Shown here: positions 5,683 through 11,858 of the stretch, piece by piece | Layout: every line of letters starts with the position of its first letter | How positions within the stretch are numbered: position 1 is the stretch's first letter | Assembly (NCBI GenBank): GCA_020854015.1 | Contig: JADZGG010000140.1 | Coordinates: 1 to 11,858 of the forward strand | From: Flavobacteriales bacterium | GTDB lineage: Bacteria > Bacteroidota > Bacteroidia > Flavobacteriales_F > PHOS-HE28 | Direction: 5' to 3' | Length of the DNA stretch: 11,858 nt | Position numbers and translations under genes: made by a program | The notes under the pieces: model-generated | The model's database searches: none | Seen by the model: only the letters and a program-made list of their open reading frames with translations | What the model was told of the DNA's origin: nothing

Positions 5683-7491
5683 CTATTCCCGCACGAACCG
5701 AATGTGCTGTTGAACGCCGTTCCGGTATCCGAGCGATACGATGTAGGAGCCGGAAGCGCTGGCGTCCGCGTGCAGGATCACATGATCATCGCCCAGCGTG
5801 TACGGCATCGCGATCCGGGAGCCGAGCAGGTCATGGACCGACACGGTGATCGGCTCCACACCATTGGCGCAAGCGATGCGCAGTTCGCCGCGCGTCGGGT
5901 TGGGGTAGGCTTCCGGTCCCGAGGCGACATCCCATGATCCGATACTTGTCGTATTGGTGCTGCAATCGGTGATGTGGTCCAGGATGTTGGCCCGGTCGTT
6001 CATGGCCTCGGACCCGAACAGCTCGCTCGGACCGATGGTGCCGAACAGCACCTTGCCGGCGCCCCAGTTCTTCTCCGCCAAGGTGGGCAGGTCCACCGTG
6101 GGGCCACCGAAGTGGTCATCGTTGTTCTCCACGTTCACGTTCGTGAGCCCTGCACCGTGCAGCACCGCATTGGCATAGTAGAACGCGGTCCATTCCGAAC
6201 CGATGGGCTGATACGGACCGGTATGGATCGGGTGCGAACCGTAGGGCCGGGCGAAGCTCACCGAATAGCCCTGCGCGATGGAAACACCACCGAAGCCCAG
6301 GTCCAAGCGCACGTGCCCGGTGAAGTCCTGCGAGTCAGGGGAGCTGTTCAGAAAGAGCTTGCCACCAGCGGCCACCCAGCGCTCCACGGTTTCCCCGTGC
6401 ACGGTCAGAAAGTCCATCAGGGGATCCACGTCGAGGGAGGTTCCGTCGATGAAGATGGTGCAGGTGCCCGGCCCGAAGACCTGTGCCACGTTGATGGTCT
6501 CGAAATGGCCGAGCTGCCAGTTGCCCTGGCCGAACACGGTGTTCATGGTGCTCTCGTTGGTGGTGCCGTTACTGTAGGTCTCCATCACCTGGAACTGGTC
6601 GGAGTGTATGTACCACACATCGGAGCCGGTGATGGGGTCCAGTCCGCATGCGTCGATGATCAGCGTATTGTTCTCCGATCGGCTGTCCGGCGTCAAGAGC
6701 GTTGCGTTGATGAGGTGGCAGGCTGTACCGGTGTGGTCCACCGTGGTCTGGAACGTATGGTCCACGCTTGCGCCCGGTTGCAGGGTCCCAGGCACGACTT
6801 CCACAGGACCGAGCAGCCCGTCCACCGTCAATTGCACTTGCAAGTTGCTGAGGGCTATGGAACCCTGGTTCTCGATCCGCACCGTCACGGGTTCTACACC
6901 GAGACCCACGCTGCTGATGGGCGAAACGAATGCGCTCAATCCTGCATCATCGTCGCCTCCACCGGTGATCACCACTGTATAGTCCTCCGCTTCCCCATAT
7001 GTGAAGGGGATGCAGGGGTCATTGGATAGCGTCCACGGGCCGAAGGGTTCCTCCACGCCGCGGATGCGCAGGCGTGTCGGTCCGTTCAGTGCATTGGGAG
7101 GTATGCTGAACGTGAAGCTGATCGTGTAGGCACCACCGCCCATTTGGGCCAAGCCGATGCGTTCGACATCACTGAACCGCTGGTCGTGATCAAGGTCCAC
7201 CCAGGCAGCAAAATTGTGCGGCCACGCATCGCCCGACCCGATGGTGAGTGTGTAGGAAGAGCCCACGGCGAGCGTCGTCTGCAAGGCGGTATAGTCGGAG
7301 TAACCCGAGGGAACCAGTGGAGCGGTGGTACCGGTGTTGTTGATGGTGCCGAGTGACACCGACGTGAGGATGGGCGCCACGATCTGTCCGCCGTGCTGCG
7401 GAATGCAATAGGTGGATTGCGCGGTGGCGGATGCGGATGGAACAGCGAAGAGGAGGAGGACGAACAGCGTGTCTTGAAATGTGGTTCTCAT
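5683..7491 (-). CDS. Large secreted protein: GEVED domain, CARDB-like domain, ThuA/GATase-like region, T9SS sorting domain
   Basis: The ATG at 7491 was chosen because it is followed directly by a signal peptide (MRTTFQD, then LFVLLLFAVPSASATA, cleavage near residue 25); the frame stays open upstream without protein character. The 602-residue product has a GEVED-type domain at about 29-175 (AAWVDLDHDQRFSDVERIG and the closing YGEAEDYTVVI). A CARDB-like segment spans about 183-280 (PVTVRIENQGSIALSNLQVQ). An alpha/beta region at about 290-510 includes VERWVAAGGKLFLNSS, HPIHTGP and WGAGKVLFGTIGPSEL, which recalls ThuA or class I glutamine amidotransferase-like folds in secreted proteins; no catalytic residues are assignable. 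The type A sorting domain follows from about 528 (AYPNPTRGELRI, HDLLGSRI, ASGSYIVSLG). It is probably a surface or released T9SS cargo. The stop is TAG. It lies 94 bp downstream of the response regulator gene on the same strand. Confidence 0.87.
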   Translation of the reverse strand: MRTTFQDTLFVLLLFAVPSASATAQSTYCIPQHGGQIVAPILTSVSLGTINNTGTTAPLVPSGYSDYTALQTTLAVGSSYTLTIGSGDAWPHNFAAWVDLDHDQRFSDVERIGLAQMGGGAYTISFTFSIPPNALNGPTRLRIRGVEEPFGPWTLSNDPCIPFTYGEAEDYTVVITGGGDDDAGLSAFVSPISSVGLGVEPVTVRIENQGSIALSNLQVQLTVDGLLGPVEVVPGTLQPGASVDHTFQTTVDHTGTACHLINATLLTPDSRSENNTLIIDACGLDPITGSDVWYIHSDQFQVMETYSNGTTNESTMNTVFGQGNWQLGHFETINVAQVFGPGTCTIFIDGTSLDVDPLMDFLTVHGETVERWVAAGGKLFLNSSPDSQDFTGHVRLDLGFGGVSIAQGYSVSFARPYGSHPIHTGPYQPIGSEWTAFYYANAVLHGAGLTNVNVENNDDHFGGPTVDLPTLAEKNWGAGKVLFGTIGPSELFGSEAMNDRANILDHITDCSTNTTSIGSWDVASGPEAYPNPTRGELRIACANGVEPITVSVHDLLGSRIAMPYTLGDDHVILHADASASGSYIVSLGYRNGVQQHIRFVRE

Positions 7492-7509
7492 GAGCCGGTG
7501 TTTGATGTG

Positions 7510-7526
7510 ACGGCGTGTGTCGCCGT
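7510..7526 (-). other. Small perfect hairpin in the leader of the T9SS cargo gene
   Basis: ACGGCG and CGCCGT form a perfect 6-bp stem around a 5-nt loop, ending 18 nt upstream of the ATG at 7491 on the minus strand. No T-tract follows, so it is not a standard terminator. It may be an RNA structure in the leader or a chance pairing in GC-rich DNA. Confidence 0.22.
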
Positions 7527-7573
7527 GCGGGTTGATCGTGCGTGGATGACGCCGGTCGATCGGTCCGCCGATG

Positions 7574-7592
7574 CTTAATGAAAACCTAAGAA
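7574..7592 (-). promoter_or_regulatory. Weak candidate response-regulator box upstream of the T9SS cargo gene
   Basis: An A/T-rich patch reads CTTAATGA and then CCTAAGAA on the plus strand, with half-sites 11 bp apart. The halves match 6 of 8 and 5 of 8 bases of the TTAAGGAT unit at 9848-9866, in the same top-strand orientation. It overlaps the stop codon of the response regulator gene and lies about 83-101 bp upstream of the ATG at 7491. It could be a regulator site for the cargo gene, but the match is imperfect. Confidence 0.25.
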
Positions 7593-8305
7593 CCCTGTTC
7601 CGCTTCACCAGCGCGGCTCTCCGCCACCTGGAGCAGGAAGCCTTTGCCGTAGACGTTGGTCAAAGTGATCCCCGGAACGAGCTGTACGTACTTGCGCAAG
7701 CGCGTGAGGTAGACGTCCAGCGAACGCGAATGATAGTCGTTCATGCTGCCCCATACCTGCTCCACCAGGAATCGGCGCTCCACCATGTTGCCTGCGTTCG
7801 AAAGCAGGATGTAGAGGATCCGGTTCTCTTTCGCGGTGAGCGTGATGGTACGCCCCGGCATCTCCAAGGTGCGTTCGCGCACGTGCAGCGTGAAGGTGGG
7901 GAAGACGAGCGAACCGCTGGCGTGCACCTTGGGACCCTGCGTGCGATAGAGCACGGCGTTCACGCGCAACAGCAGCTCTTCGAACAGTAACGGCTTGGTC
8001 AGGTAGTCGTCGCACCCGCTGTTGAAACCGGCCTGTTTGTCGGGCAGGGTGTTGCGTGCGGTGAGGAAGATGAAGGCCGCCAGTGGAGCGATCTTCCGCA
8101 TTTCGCGGGCCACCTGGAAACCGTCCATCTTGGGCAGCATCACGTCCAGGATGCACAGGTCGGGTCGCACCGCCGAGAACCGTGCCAAGGCCTCCAGGCC
8201 ATCCGCGGCATGGTGCACGACGAAGCCCTCCAGCTGGAACCTGTTCTGCAGCAGCTCCGCCATGTGCGGTTCGTCCTCGACGATCAGCAGGGTCCGTTCA
8301 GCCAT
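7586..8305 (-). CDS. OmpR/PhoB-family response regulator
   Basis: The 239-residue protein from ATG 8305 has a receiver domain at 1-120 followed by a winged-helix DNA-binding domain at about 130-230. Receiver residues are all present: the acidic pocket E10-D11-E12, phospho-acceptor Asp54 in CILDVMLPKMDG, Thr82 in FLTAR, and Lys104 in YLTKP. The output domain shows LTAKENRILYILLSN, the recognition-helix segment SRSLDVYLTRLRKYV and the wing TNVYGKGFLLQV, as in OmpR/PhoB proteins. It should be phosphorylated by the kinase encoded just upstream, whose last 8 nt overlap its start (8298-8305), implying translational coupling. Targets may include its own operon, through the direct repeat at 9848-9866, and the T9SS cargo gene downstream. 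An upstream in-frame Met would lengthen it by 13 residues, but MAERTLLIVEDE is the standard N-terminus. Specific orthology is not assigned. Confidence 0.95.
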   Translation of the reverse strand: MAERTLLIVEDEPHMAELLQNRFQLEGFVVHHAADGLEALARFSAVRPDLCILDVMLPKMDGFQVAREMRKIAPLAAFIFLTARNTLPDKQAGFNSGCDDYLTKPLLFEELLLRVNAVLYRTQGPKVHASGSLVFPTFTLHVRERTLEMPGRTITLTAKENRILYILLSNAGNMVERRFLVEQVWGSMNDYHSRSLDVYLTRLRKYVQLVPGITLTNVYGKGFLLQVAESRAGEAEQGS

Positions 8306-9797
8306 GTGCCGGTTTCGGAAGAACGAGTTCGACCTCGACCCCACCCGAGGGGCCTGCGTTCAACGCGATGGTTCCACCGTGGGCCATCACCACTTTGCGC
8401 GCGAAGTACAGGCCGATGCCCGTGCCTTTCACGGCGGTTTCGCGACCGTTGCTGCCGCGGAAGAACTTGTTGAACACCAGCGTTCGCTCGCTGGCGGGGA
8501 TGCCCGGCCCGTTGTCCGCGAAGGTGATCCGCAGACCGCTCGATGTGTCACAGGTGCCGATGTTCACACGCCGGGGCGCACGGCCGTATCGGATCGCGTT
8601 GTCCAACAGCGAATGGAACACATTGGTCAGGTAGGTCGCGTCCACAAGCACCCAAGGGTCCGTGGCCTCGAAGGCGCAGGTCACGGCAACGGCCTCCCGG
8701 TACAGCGCAGGTCGAAGCGAGCGCAGGGTCGCTTGCAGCAGTTCGTGCGCATCATGAAGCTCCAGTTCCAACGGTAGCGCCTCCTGGTCCAACAGGCTCA
8801 CGGACATCACTTTCTTCACGTTGGCCTGCATGCGTTCGTTCTCCTCACCGATCACTTCCATCATGTGCGCATGCTGAGCCTGCTGGTCCGGCCGCCGCAG
8901 TGTGTCCAATGCCAGCGAGATGTGTGTGAGCGGTGTGTTGAATTCGTGGGTGATGTTGCTCACCAGGTCCAGTTGCATCTGTGCCAACCGCCGCTCCTGG
9001 GCCCACGCACGCCGGCTCCTCCACAGGGTGAAGACCAGCACCGCGAACAGGGCCAGGAAGATCCACAGGTAGGGAAGGGTCTCCCGCAGGGCCGCTCGCG
9101 TAAGGCCGGGCAAATGCAGATCCACCACCCACGGCGCCAGGTCAGGTGGGACAATGGCCGAGGAGCGCACCGCTGGTGCATCCGTATCGGACAGCTGCCC
9201 CGGCGATCGGAAGAGCGTATCCATGGAAAGGGTGTCCATGATCAGCGCCACATGACCTCCATCACCCTGTCGCGTGAAGGTCTCTCGGAGCGATCGGGTG
9301 AAGCGCGCCACATCCACCAGTTCCATGCGTCGTCCGTCCACCTCCGCACAGAGCAGTCCCCGGTCCGCGAACACGCCCGGTGATCCGGTGCTGTTGGTGT
9401 CGCTCGGGCTCTCCAAGGGCAGCAGGAAGTTGAGCCGCACATGTATCCGCATCGACGCCGGCACATCGATCGGGAACCGTCGTCGATCCAGCAGAGTGTC
9501 CGGACCAGCGGTGTGCACCCGGTATTGCGCGATGGTATCGCCGGTCGATCCGGCGCTGCTCTGCGGGGCGATCAAGTAGAACGCGGACCCACCGGGAAGC
9601 GAGCGTTCAGCAAAGAGCTCCACGCAACGCGCGTCGTCCCGCACCTGGGCGGCAACGCTGTCCAAGCGCAGCTGTGCCTGGCTCAAGAGGTCGGAGCGCT
9701 CGCGCCGTAGTGCGGTGCCCCACGCCAGCAAGCCGGCCAGGAACAAGGCACCGAGTGCCAAGGTGATCCCCAGGTCCGAACGCTCCATCCGCTTCAT
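8298..9797 (-). CDS. Membrane-bound sensor histidine kinase of two-component system
   Basis: The 499-residue kinase has a first membrane helix at about 9-28, an extracytoplasmic sensor region of about 210 residues (30-241) with no domain I recognise, and a second helix at about 242-260. The HisKA segment carries His284 in SNITHEFNTPLTHI; HEFNTPL is usual for Bacteroidota kinases. The ATPase domain has the N box around Asn400 (LLDNAIRYG), the G1 box with Asp428 (FADNGPGIP), the F box FNKFFRG (about 442-448) and the G2 box KGTGIGLYFARKVV. All key catalytic residues are present. It would autophosphorylate at His284 and pass the phosphate to the regulator encoded by the overlapping downstream gene. 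The start is uncertain: ATG 9797 begins MKRMERSD, while ATG 9788 has AAAGGA eight bases upstream, a rare good Shine-Dalgarno match. Open frame before 9797 lacks protein character. Confidence 0.93.
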   Translation of the reverse strand: MKRMERSDLGITLALGALFLAGLLAWGTALRRERSDLLSQAQLRLDSVAAQVRDDARCVELFAERSLPGGSAFYLIAPQSSAGSTGDTIAQYRVHTAGPDTLLDRRRFPIDVPASMRIHVRLNFLLPLESPSDTNSTGSPGVFADRGLLCAEVDGRRMELVDVARFTRSLRETFTRQGDGGHVALIMDTLSMDTLFRSPGQLSDTDAPAVRSSAIVPPDLAPWVVDLHLPGLTRAALRETLPYLWIFLALFAVLVFTLWRSRRAWAQERRLAQMQLDLVSNITHEFNTPLTHISLALDTLRRPDQQAQHAHMMEVIGEENERMQANVKKVMSVSLLDQEALPLELELHDAHELLQATLRSLRPALYREAVAVTCAFEATDPWVLVDATYLTNVFHSLLDNAIRYGRAPRRVNIGTCDTSSGLRITFADNGPGIPASERTLVFNKFFRGSNGRETAVKGTGIGLYFARKVVMAHGGTIALNAGPSGGVEVELVLPKPAHG

Positions 9798-9802
9798 CCT
9801 TT

Positions 9803-9810
9803 CAAGTATA
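9803..9810 (-). promoter_or_regulatory. Possible -7 element of the two-component operon
   Basis: On the minus strand this reads TATACTTG, one mismatch from the Bacteroidota TAnnTTTG element. If used, transcription would begin at or very near the ATG at 9797, implying a leaderless message or use of the ATG at 9788. The direct repeat at 9848-9866 would then sit upstream of the promoter where an activator could act. No clear -33 TTTG is evident. Confidence 0.3.
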
Positions 9811-9847
9811 CGGGGCGTTTCCCACGAACACCGAGCGTGAACATGGT

Positions 9848-9866
9848 TTAAGGATCCGTTAAGGAT
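9848..9866. promoter_or_regulatory. Tandem TTAAGGAT direct repeat, probable OmpR/PhoB-type operator
   Basis: TTAAGGAT occurs at 9848-9855 and again at 9859-9866, identical and in the same orientation, with 11 bp from start to start (TTAAGGATCCGTTAAGGAT). One-turn spaced direct half-sites are the standard binding geometry of OmpR/PhoB winged-helix regulators, which bind as head-to-tail dimers. It lies 51 bp upstream of the kinase start and between divergent genes, so autoregulation is likely; control of the gene at 10080 is possible. The A/T-rich patch stands out from GC-rich surroundings. Confidence 0.5.
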
Positions 9867-10079
9867 GTCCAGCGACCCGATGGGTATCCCCGCGATGGTC
9901 ACGCCGCTTTGAATGCCGGGCACACACCGCGAGTACGAGGCGAGCGATCCCGACGGCACTGAACGGAGTTTGCTTTCCTCGAAGTCAGCGGACGACCGGT
10001 GGACCTGACGTTCAACACGGTGTTCGCGCCGACGGCTATTTTGGCATCGACCTGCTCATCGCGCTCCTCCGATCCCGGT

Positions 10080-11078
10080 ATGAATCCTTCCACCTCCCAA
10101 CAGCTCATCGGCAGCGTCAGCGCCGGTCTTGCCACCCTCCTTTACCTCATGCGGCTTATGCCGTTGCTCTCGGAATGGGCGCGTAAGGAGACGAGCAGCG
10201 ACCAATGGGTGACGCCCGTCCTGACCATCCTGGTGCCCGTGTGGGGGCTGATGATGGTCGCGCTGCTGTGCATGACCGCCGGCGGCGGATTCGACTGGAT
10301 CCGGCTGAGCCGTACCAAGCTGTACTTGCTCACCGCACTTGCTGCGTTCGCGCTGGCCACGGCTTCTTACCTGTTCATCGGCTTGTACCTCCGCCCCGGT
10401 TTCACACCGCGCGGCCTGTACAGCCCGGTGATCCACCTCATTCTGTTCTCCACGGTGGGGCTGGTGCTCTTGAGCTTGAACCAGAAGCTCCTGCCCGGAG
10501 TGTCCGTGCAATGGTTGCTTCGTCCATGGTCGTGGTTCACGGCCTTGAGTCTCGTGGGCAGCCTGATCTTTTCCGGCAAATGGGTCATCAACAACAGCGG
10601 TCGCGGTCTGTCCGGCGTCGCCACGCGGATCATCGTCCTCTTGCCAGCGACCGAGGAAGAGCTTGCGCAGATCGCAAAGCTCGATCCGAAGAACGATCTC
10701 GAAAGCCTGCTCCGGCGAGCGAACCGCGATGAGAAACCGGCCGTGTGCGCGGCGGCCACTGCGCGCCTGCGTTCGGATCCGGAATTCCTGGAGCGCATGG
10801 CTGCCATGCTGGATTCCGGCTATGCGGAACTTGCACTGTCGTTCGTGCGCGATGCTGAGCTGACGCCCGCCGAGAAAGCCCGCTTCGCCCGACCCGCGCT
10901 CAACGCCGTGGGGCGTTGGGTGAACAGTGCACCCGCGCCCAATTTCACGACGTCGGAGCACATGCGGCGCGTACGGCGTTGGGGCGATGAGCTGTTCCGC
11001 ATTCTCCCGGAGAAGTTCGCCGGTACCGGCGTTGACTTCTCCGAGCAGCAGGCGTGGTATCTGGAGAAGATGAAGTGA
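10080..11078 (+). CDS. Multi-pass membrane protein of unknown function
   Basis: From ATG 10080 the product is 332 residues. Hydrophobic segments at about 9-30, 44-64, 81-104, 115-133 and 151-170 predict five membrane helices in the first half. The second half is soluble and helical, rich in Glu, Arg and Ala (LPATEEELAQIAKLDPKNDL, then DEKPAVCAAATARLRSDPEF), perhaps a HEAT-like or regulatory helical domain. I do not recognise a family. The frame is open back to 9963, with a possible GTG start at 9999 adding 27 residues; that extension lacks a membrane or signal pattern, so I prefer 10080. A TATTTTGG at 10037-10044 could be a -7-like element but is one base short of consensus. The gene diverges from the kinase, and the next gene starts 25 nt after its stop, suggesting co-transcription. 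Confidence 0.75.
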   Translation: MNPSTSQQLIGSVSAGLATLLYLMRLMPLLSEWARKETSSDQWVTPVLTILVPVWGLMMVALLCMTAGGGFDWIRLSRTKLYLLTALAAFALATASYLFIGLYLRPGFTPRGLYSPVIHLILFSTVGLVLLSLNQKLLPGVSVQWLLRPWSWFTALSLVGSLIFSGKWVINNSGRGLSGVATRIIVLLPATEEELAQIAKLDPKNDLESLLRRANRDEKPAVCAAATARLRSDPEFLERMAAMLDSGYAELALSFVRDAELTPAEKARFARPALNAVGRWVNSAPAPNFTTSEHMRRVRRWGDELFRILPEKFAGTGVDFSEQQAWYLEKMK

Positions 11079-11103
11079 GCACGGTGGATCCACGACCGGA
11101 CCG

Positions 11104-11858
11104 ATGACGATCGCCGATACCTACCGCCAGCAGCTCGTGGAGTTCCCCGCGCCTTTGCGCGAGCTCGTGGAAGCGGAGGTCCGCGCTGGCAACAGCATCG
11201 TGGCCATCGAGAACGGCTTTCCCGCAGCGCCCTGTGGCGCCTCCGTCAAGCTGGCCAAGGCGGTCCAGGACGAACGCCGGAGATCAACGGGTGGGGTGGT
11301 CTTCTACGCGCGCAACAATTCCTCCTACGCGGGTGAGTTCACCACTGAGCAACGGCACTTCTTCGTGCTCGAACCGCCCTTGCCGCCCGAACCCGCGCCG
11401 GACATGGACGCGATCCGCAAAGCCATCGAGCCCAAGCCGGATCTGTTGACAGCGTTGTCCCAGCGGGAAACGCGCACGGGCCCTGGGATCGACAGAACGC
11501 TGGTGGAGCAGCCCGTTCAGGCGGAGCATGCGCGCGTGCCCGCTCGCGCGCTGACGGTCACGGAAACCGCCACCAGCGCGAAACGCCTGCTGCACTTCAA
11601 CGATCACCGTCCGCCGCACGAGATCCAGTTCGTATTGGAACGCAACCTCATGACGCTGTTCGTAGCCTCCATGCAGAACGACCGCCTGACCCTGACGGCC
11701 GTCGCTAATGTGGTCGGTGCGCGGTACGACTTTGAGCTGCGCTTCGAGGCCGCGATGCCGCTTCAGAACTGCTATTCGCTGCAGGTAGAGACATCATGGG
11801 CCGATGCTGCTGCCACGCACCACGACTACTACCGCAATGCGGCGGGCAGTTGGTTCGA
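11104..11858 (+). CDS. Uncharacterised protein, N-terminal 251 residues (3' end outside window)
   Basis: Starting at ATG 11104 the frame stays open to the right edge. The N-terminus reads PAPLRELVEAEVRAGNSIVA, then IENGFPAAPCGASVKLAKAV, and continues through GVVFYARNNSSYAGEFTTEQ to HFFVLEPPLPPEPAPDMDAI. This first domain of about 95 residues resembles a short uncharacterised domain I associate with Bacteroidota and other Gram-negatives (aELxAGNxIvxI...GFPxpPxGA), but I cannot name it. A Pro-rich, charged linker (about 90-160) leads to a second mixed alpha/beta region (HEIQFVLERNLMTLFVASMQ, then RYDFELRFEAAMPLQNCYSL). There is no signal peptide or membrane helix in the visible part, so it is probably cytoplasmic. 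It lies 25 nt downstream of the membrane protein gene and may work with it. The function is unknown. Confidence 0.75.
   Translation, partial: MTIADTYRQQLVEFPAPLRELVEAEVRAGNSIVAIENGFPAAPCGASVKLAKAVQDERRRSTGGVVFYARNNSSYAGEFTTEQRHFFVLEPPLPPEPAPDMDAIRKAIEPKPDLLTALSQRETRTGPGIDRTLVEQPVQAEHARVPARALTVTETATSAKRLLHFNDHRPPHEIQFVLERNLMTLFVASMQNDRLTLTAVANVVGARYDFELRFEAAMPLQNCYSLQVETSWADAAATHHDYYRNAAGSWF

Noticed and set aside
5974..7029. Plus-strand open frame of 351 codons within the large minus-strand T9SS gene
   Set aside because: It is His/Val/Gly-rich with no motif, and is contained in a well-supported coding gene on the other strand.
697..10031. CGGTGTTCGCG-type short matches in three non-coding stretches (near 697, 5549 and 10018)
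   Set aside because: The matches are only 11-14 bases and GC-rich. That length is expected by chance in 12 kb of this composition, and there is no shared context.
9963..10079. Open reading upstream of the membrane protein gene as a further gene or remnant
   Set aside because: Short protein-like runs occur in two frames, but neither gives a full domain or signal peptide. It is better explained as leader or intergenic DNA.

Overview
The window looks like chromosomal DNA of a high-GC member of the Bacteroidota, probably the Flavobacteriales. The main evidence is four C-terminal type IX secretion (T9SS, Por) sorting domains or their remnants, with PNP-type motifs, SG.Y/PDGIY turns and gene tails ending in runs of Val codons. 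A histidine kinase with an HEFNTPL H-box, typical of this phylum, supports this. Clear Shine-Dalgarno sites are scarce. The lineage below phylum is inference. I saw no rRNA, tRNA, CRISPR array, transposase or phage gene.

Layout, left half (plus strand). At 1-659 is the 3' part of a DUF2207-type membrane protein with a Gly-rich tail. Next come two secreted proteins with T9SS-type tails: a six-bladed BNR/Asp-box propeller (842-2032) and a beta-sandwich-like protein (2115-2933). These are followed by a closely spaced pair, a GNAT acetyltransferase (3003-3605) and an exported alpha/beta hydrolase with a visible Ser-Asp-His triad (3617-4798). Directly after the hydrolase stop lies the 3' part of an SBBP-like propeller/T9SS gene (4799-5419). 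It lacks its 5' end and carries a one-base frameshift. The short region 5420-5682 holds a 41-codon ORF that looks like a signal peptide joined to the last codons of a T9SS cargo gene. Its end is an exact 29-bp copy of the end of the gene at 2115-2933.

Middle (minus strand). A large T9SS cargo (7491 to 5683) has a GEVED domain, a CARDB-like domain, an unassigned ThuA/GATase-like region and a sorting domain. Upstream of it on the same strand is a two-component pair: a histidine kinase (9797 to 8298) overlapping by 8 nt an OmpR/PhoB-type response regulator (8305 to 7586). Just upstream of the kinase gene are two perfect TTAAGGAT half-sites in direct repeat at 11-bp spacing, the geometry used by OmpR/PhoB-class regulators. 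A weaker match lies upstream of the T9SS cargo. A plausible but unproven reading is an autoregulated two-component system that also controls the neighbouring secreted protein.

Right end (plus strand). A multi-pass membrane protein of unknown function (10080-11078) is followed after 25 nt by an uncharacterised protein that runs off the window (11104 onward). They may be co-transcribed.

I do not see a complete new system. The observations most worth following are the duplicated T9SS gene tail with its micro-ORF, the decayed propeller gene, and the direct repeat near the two-component genes.
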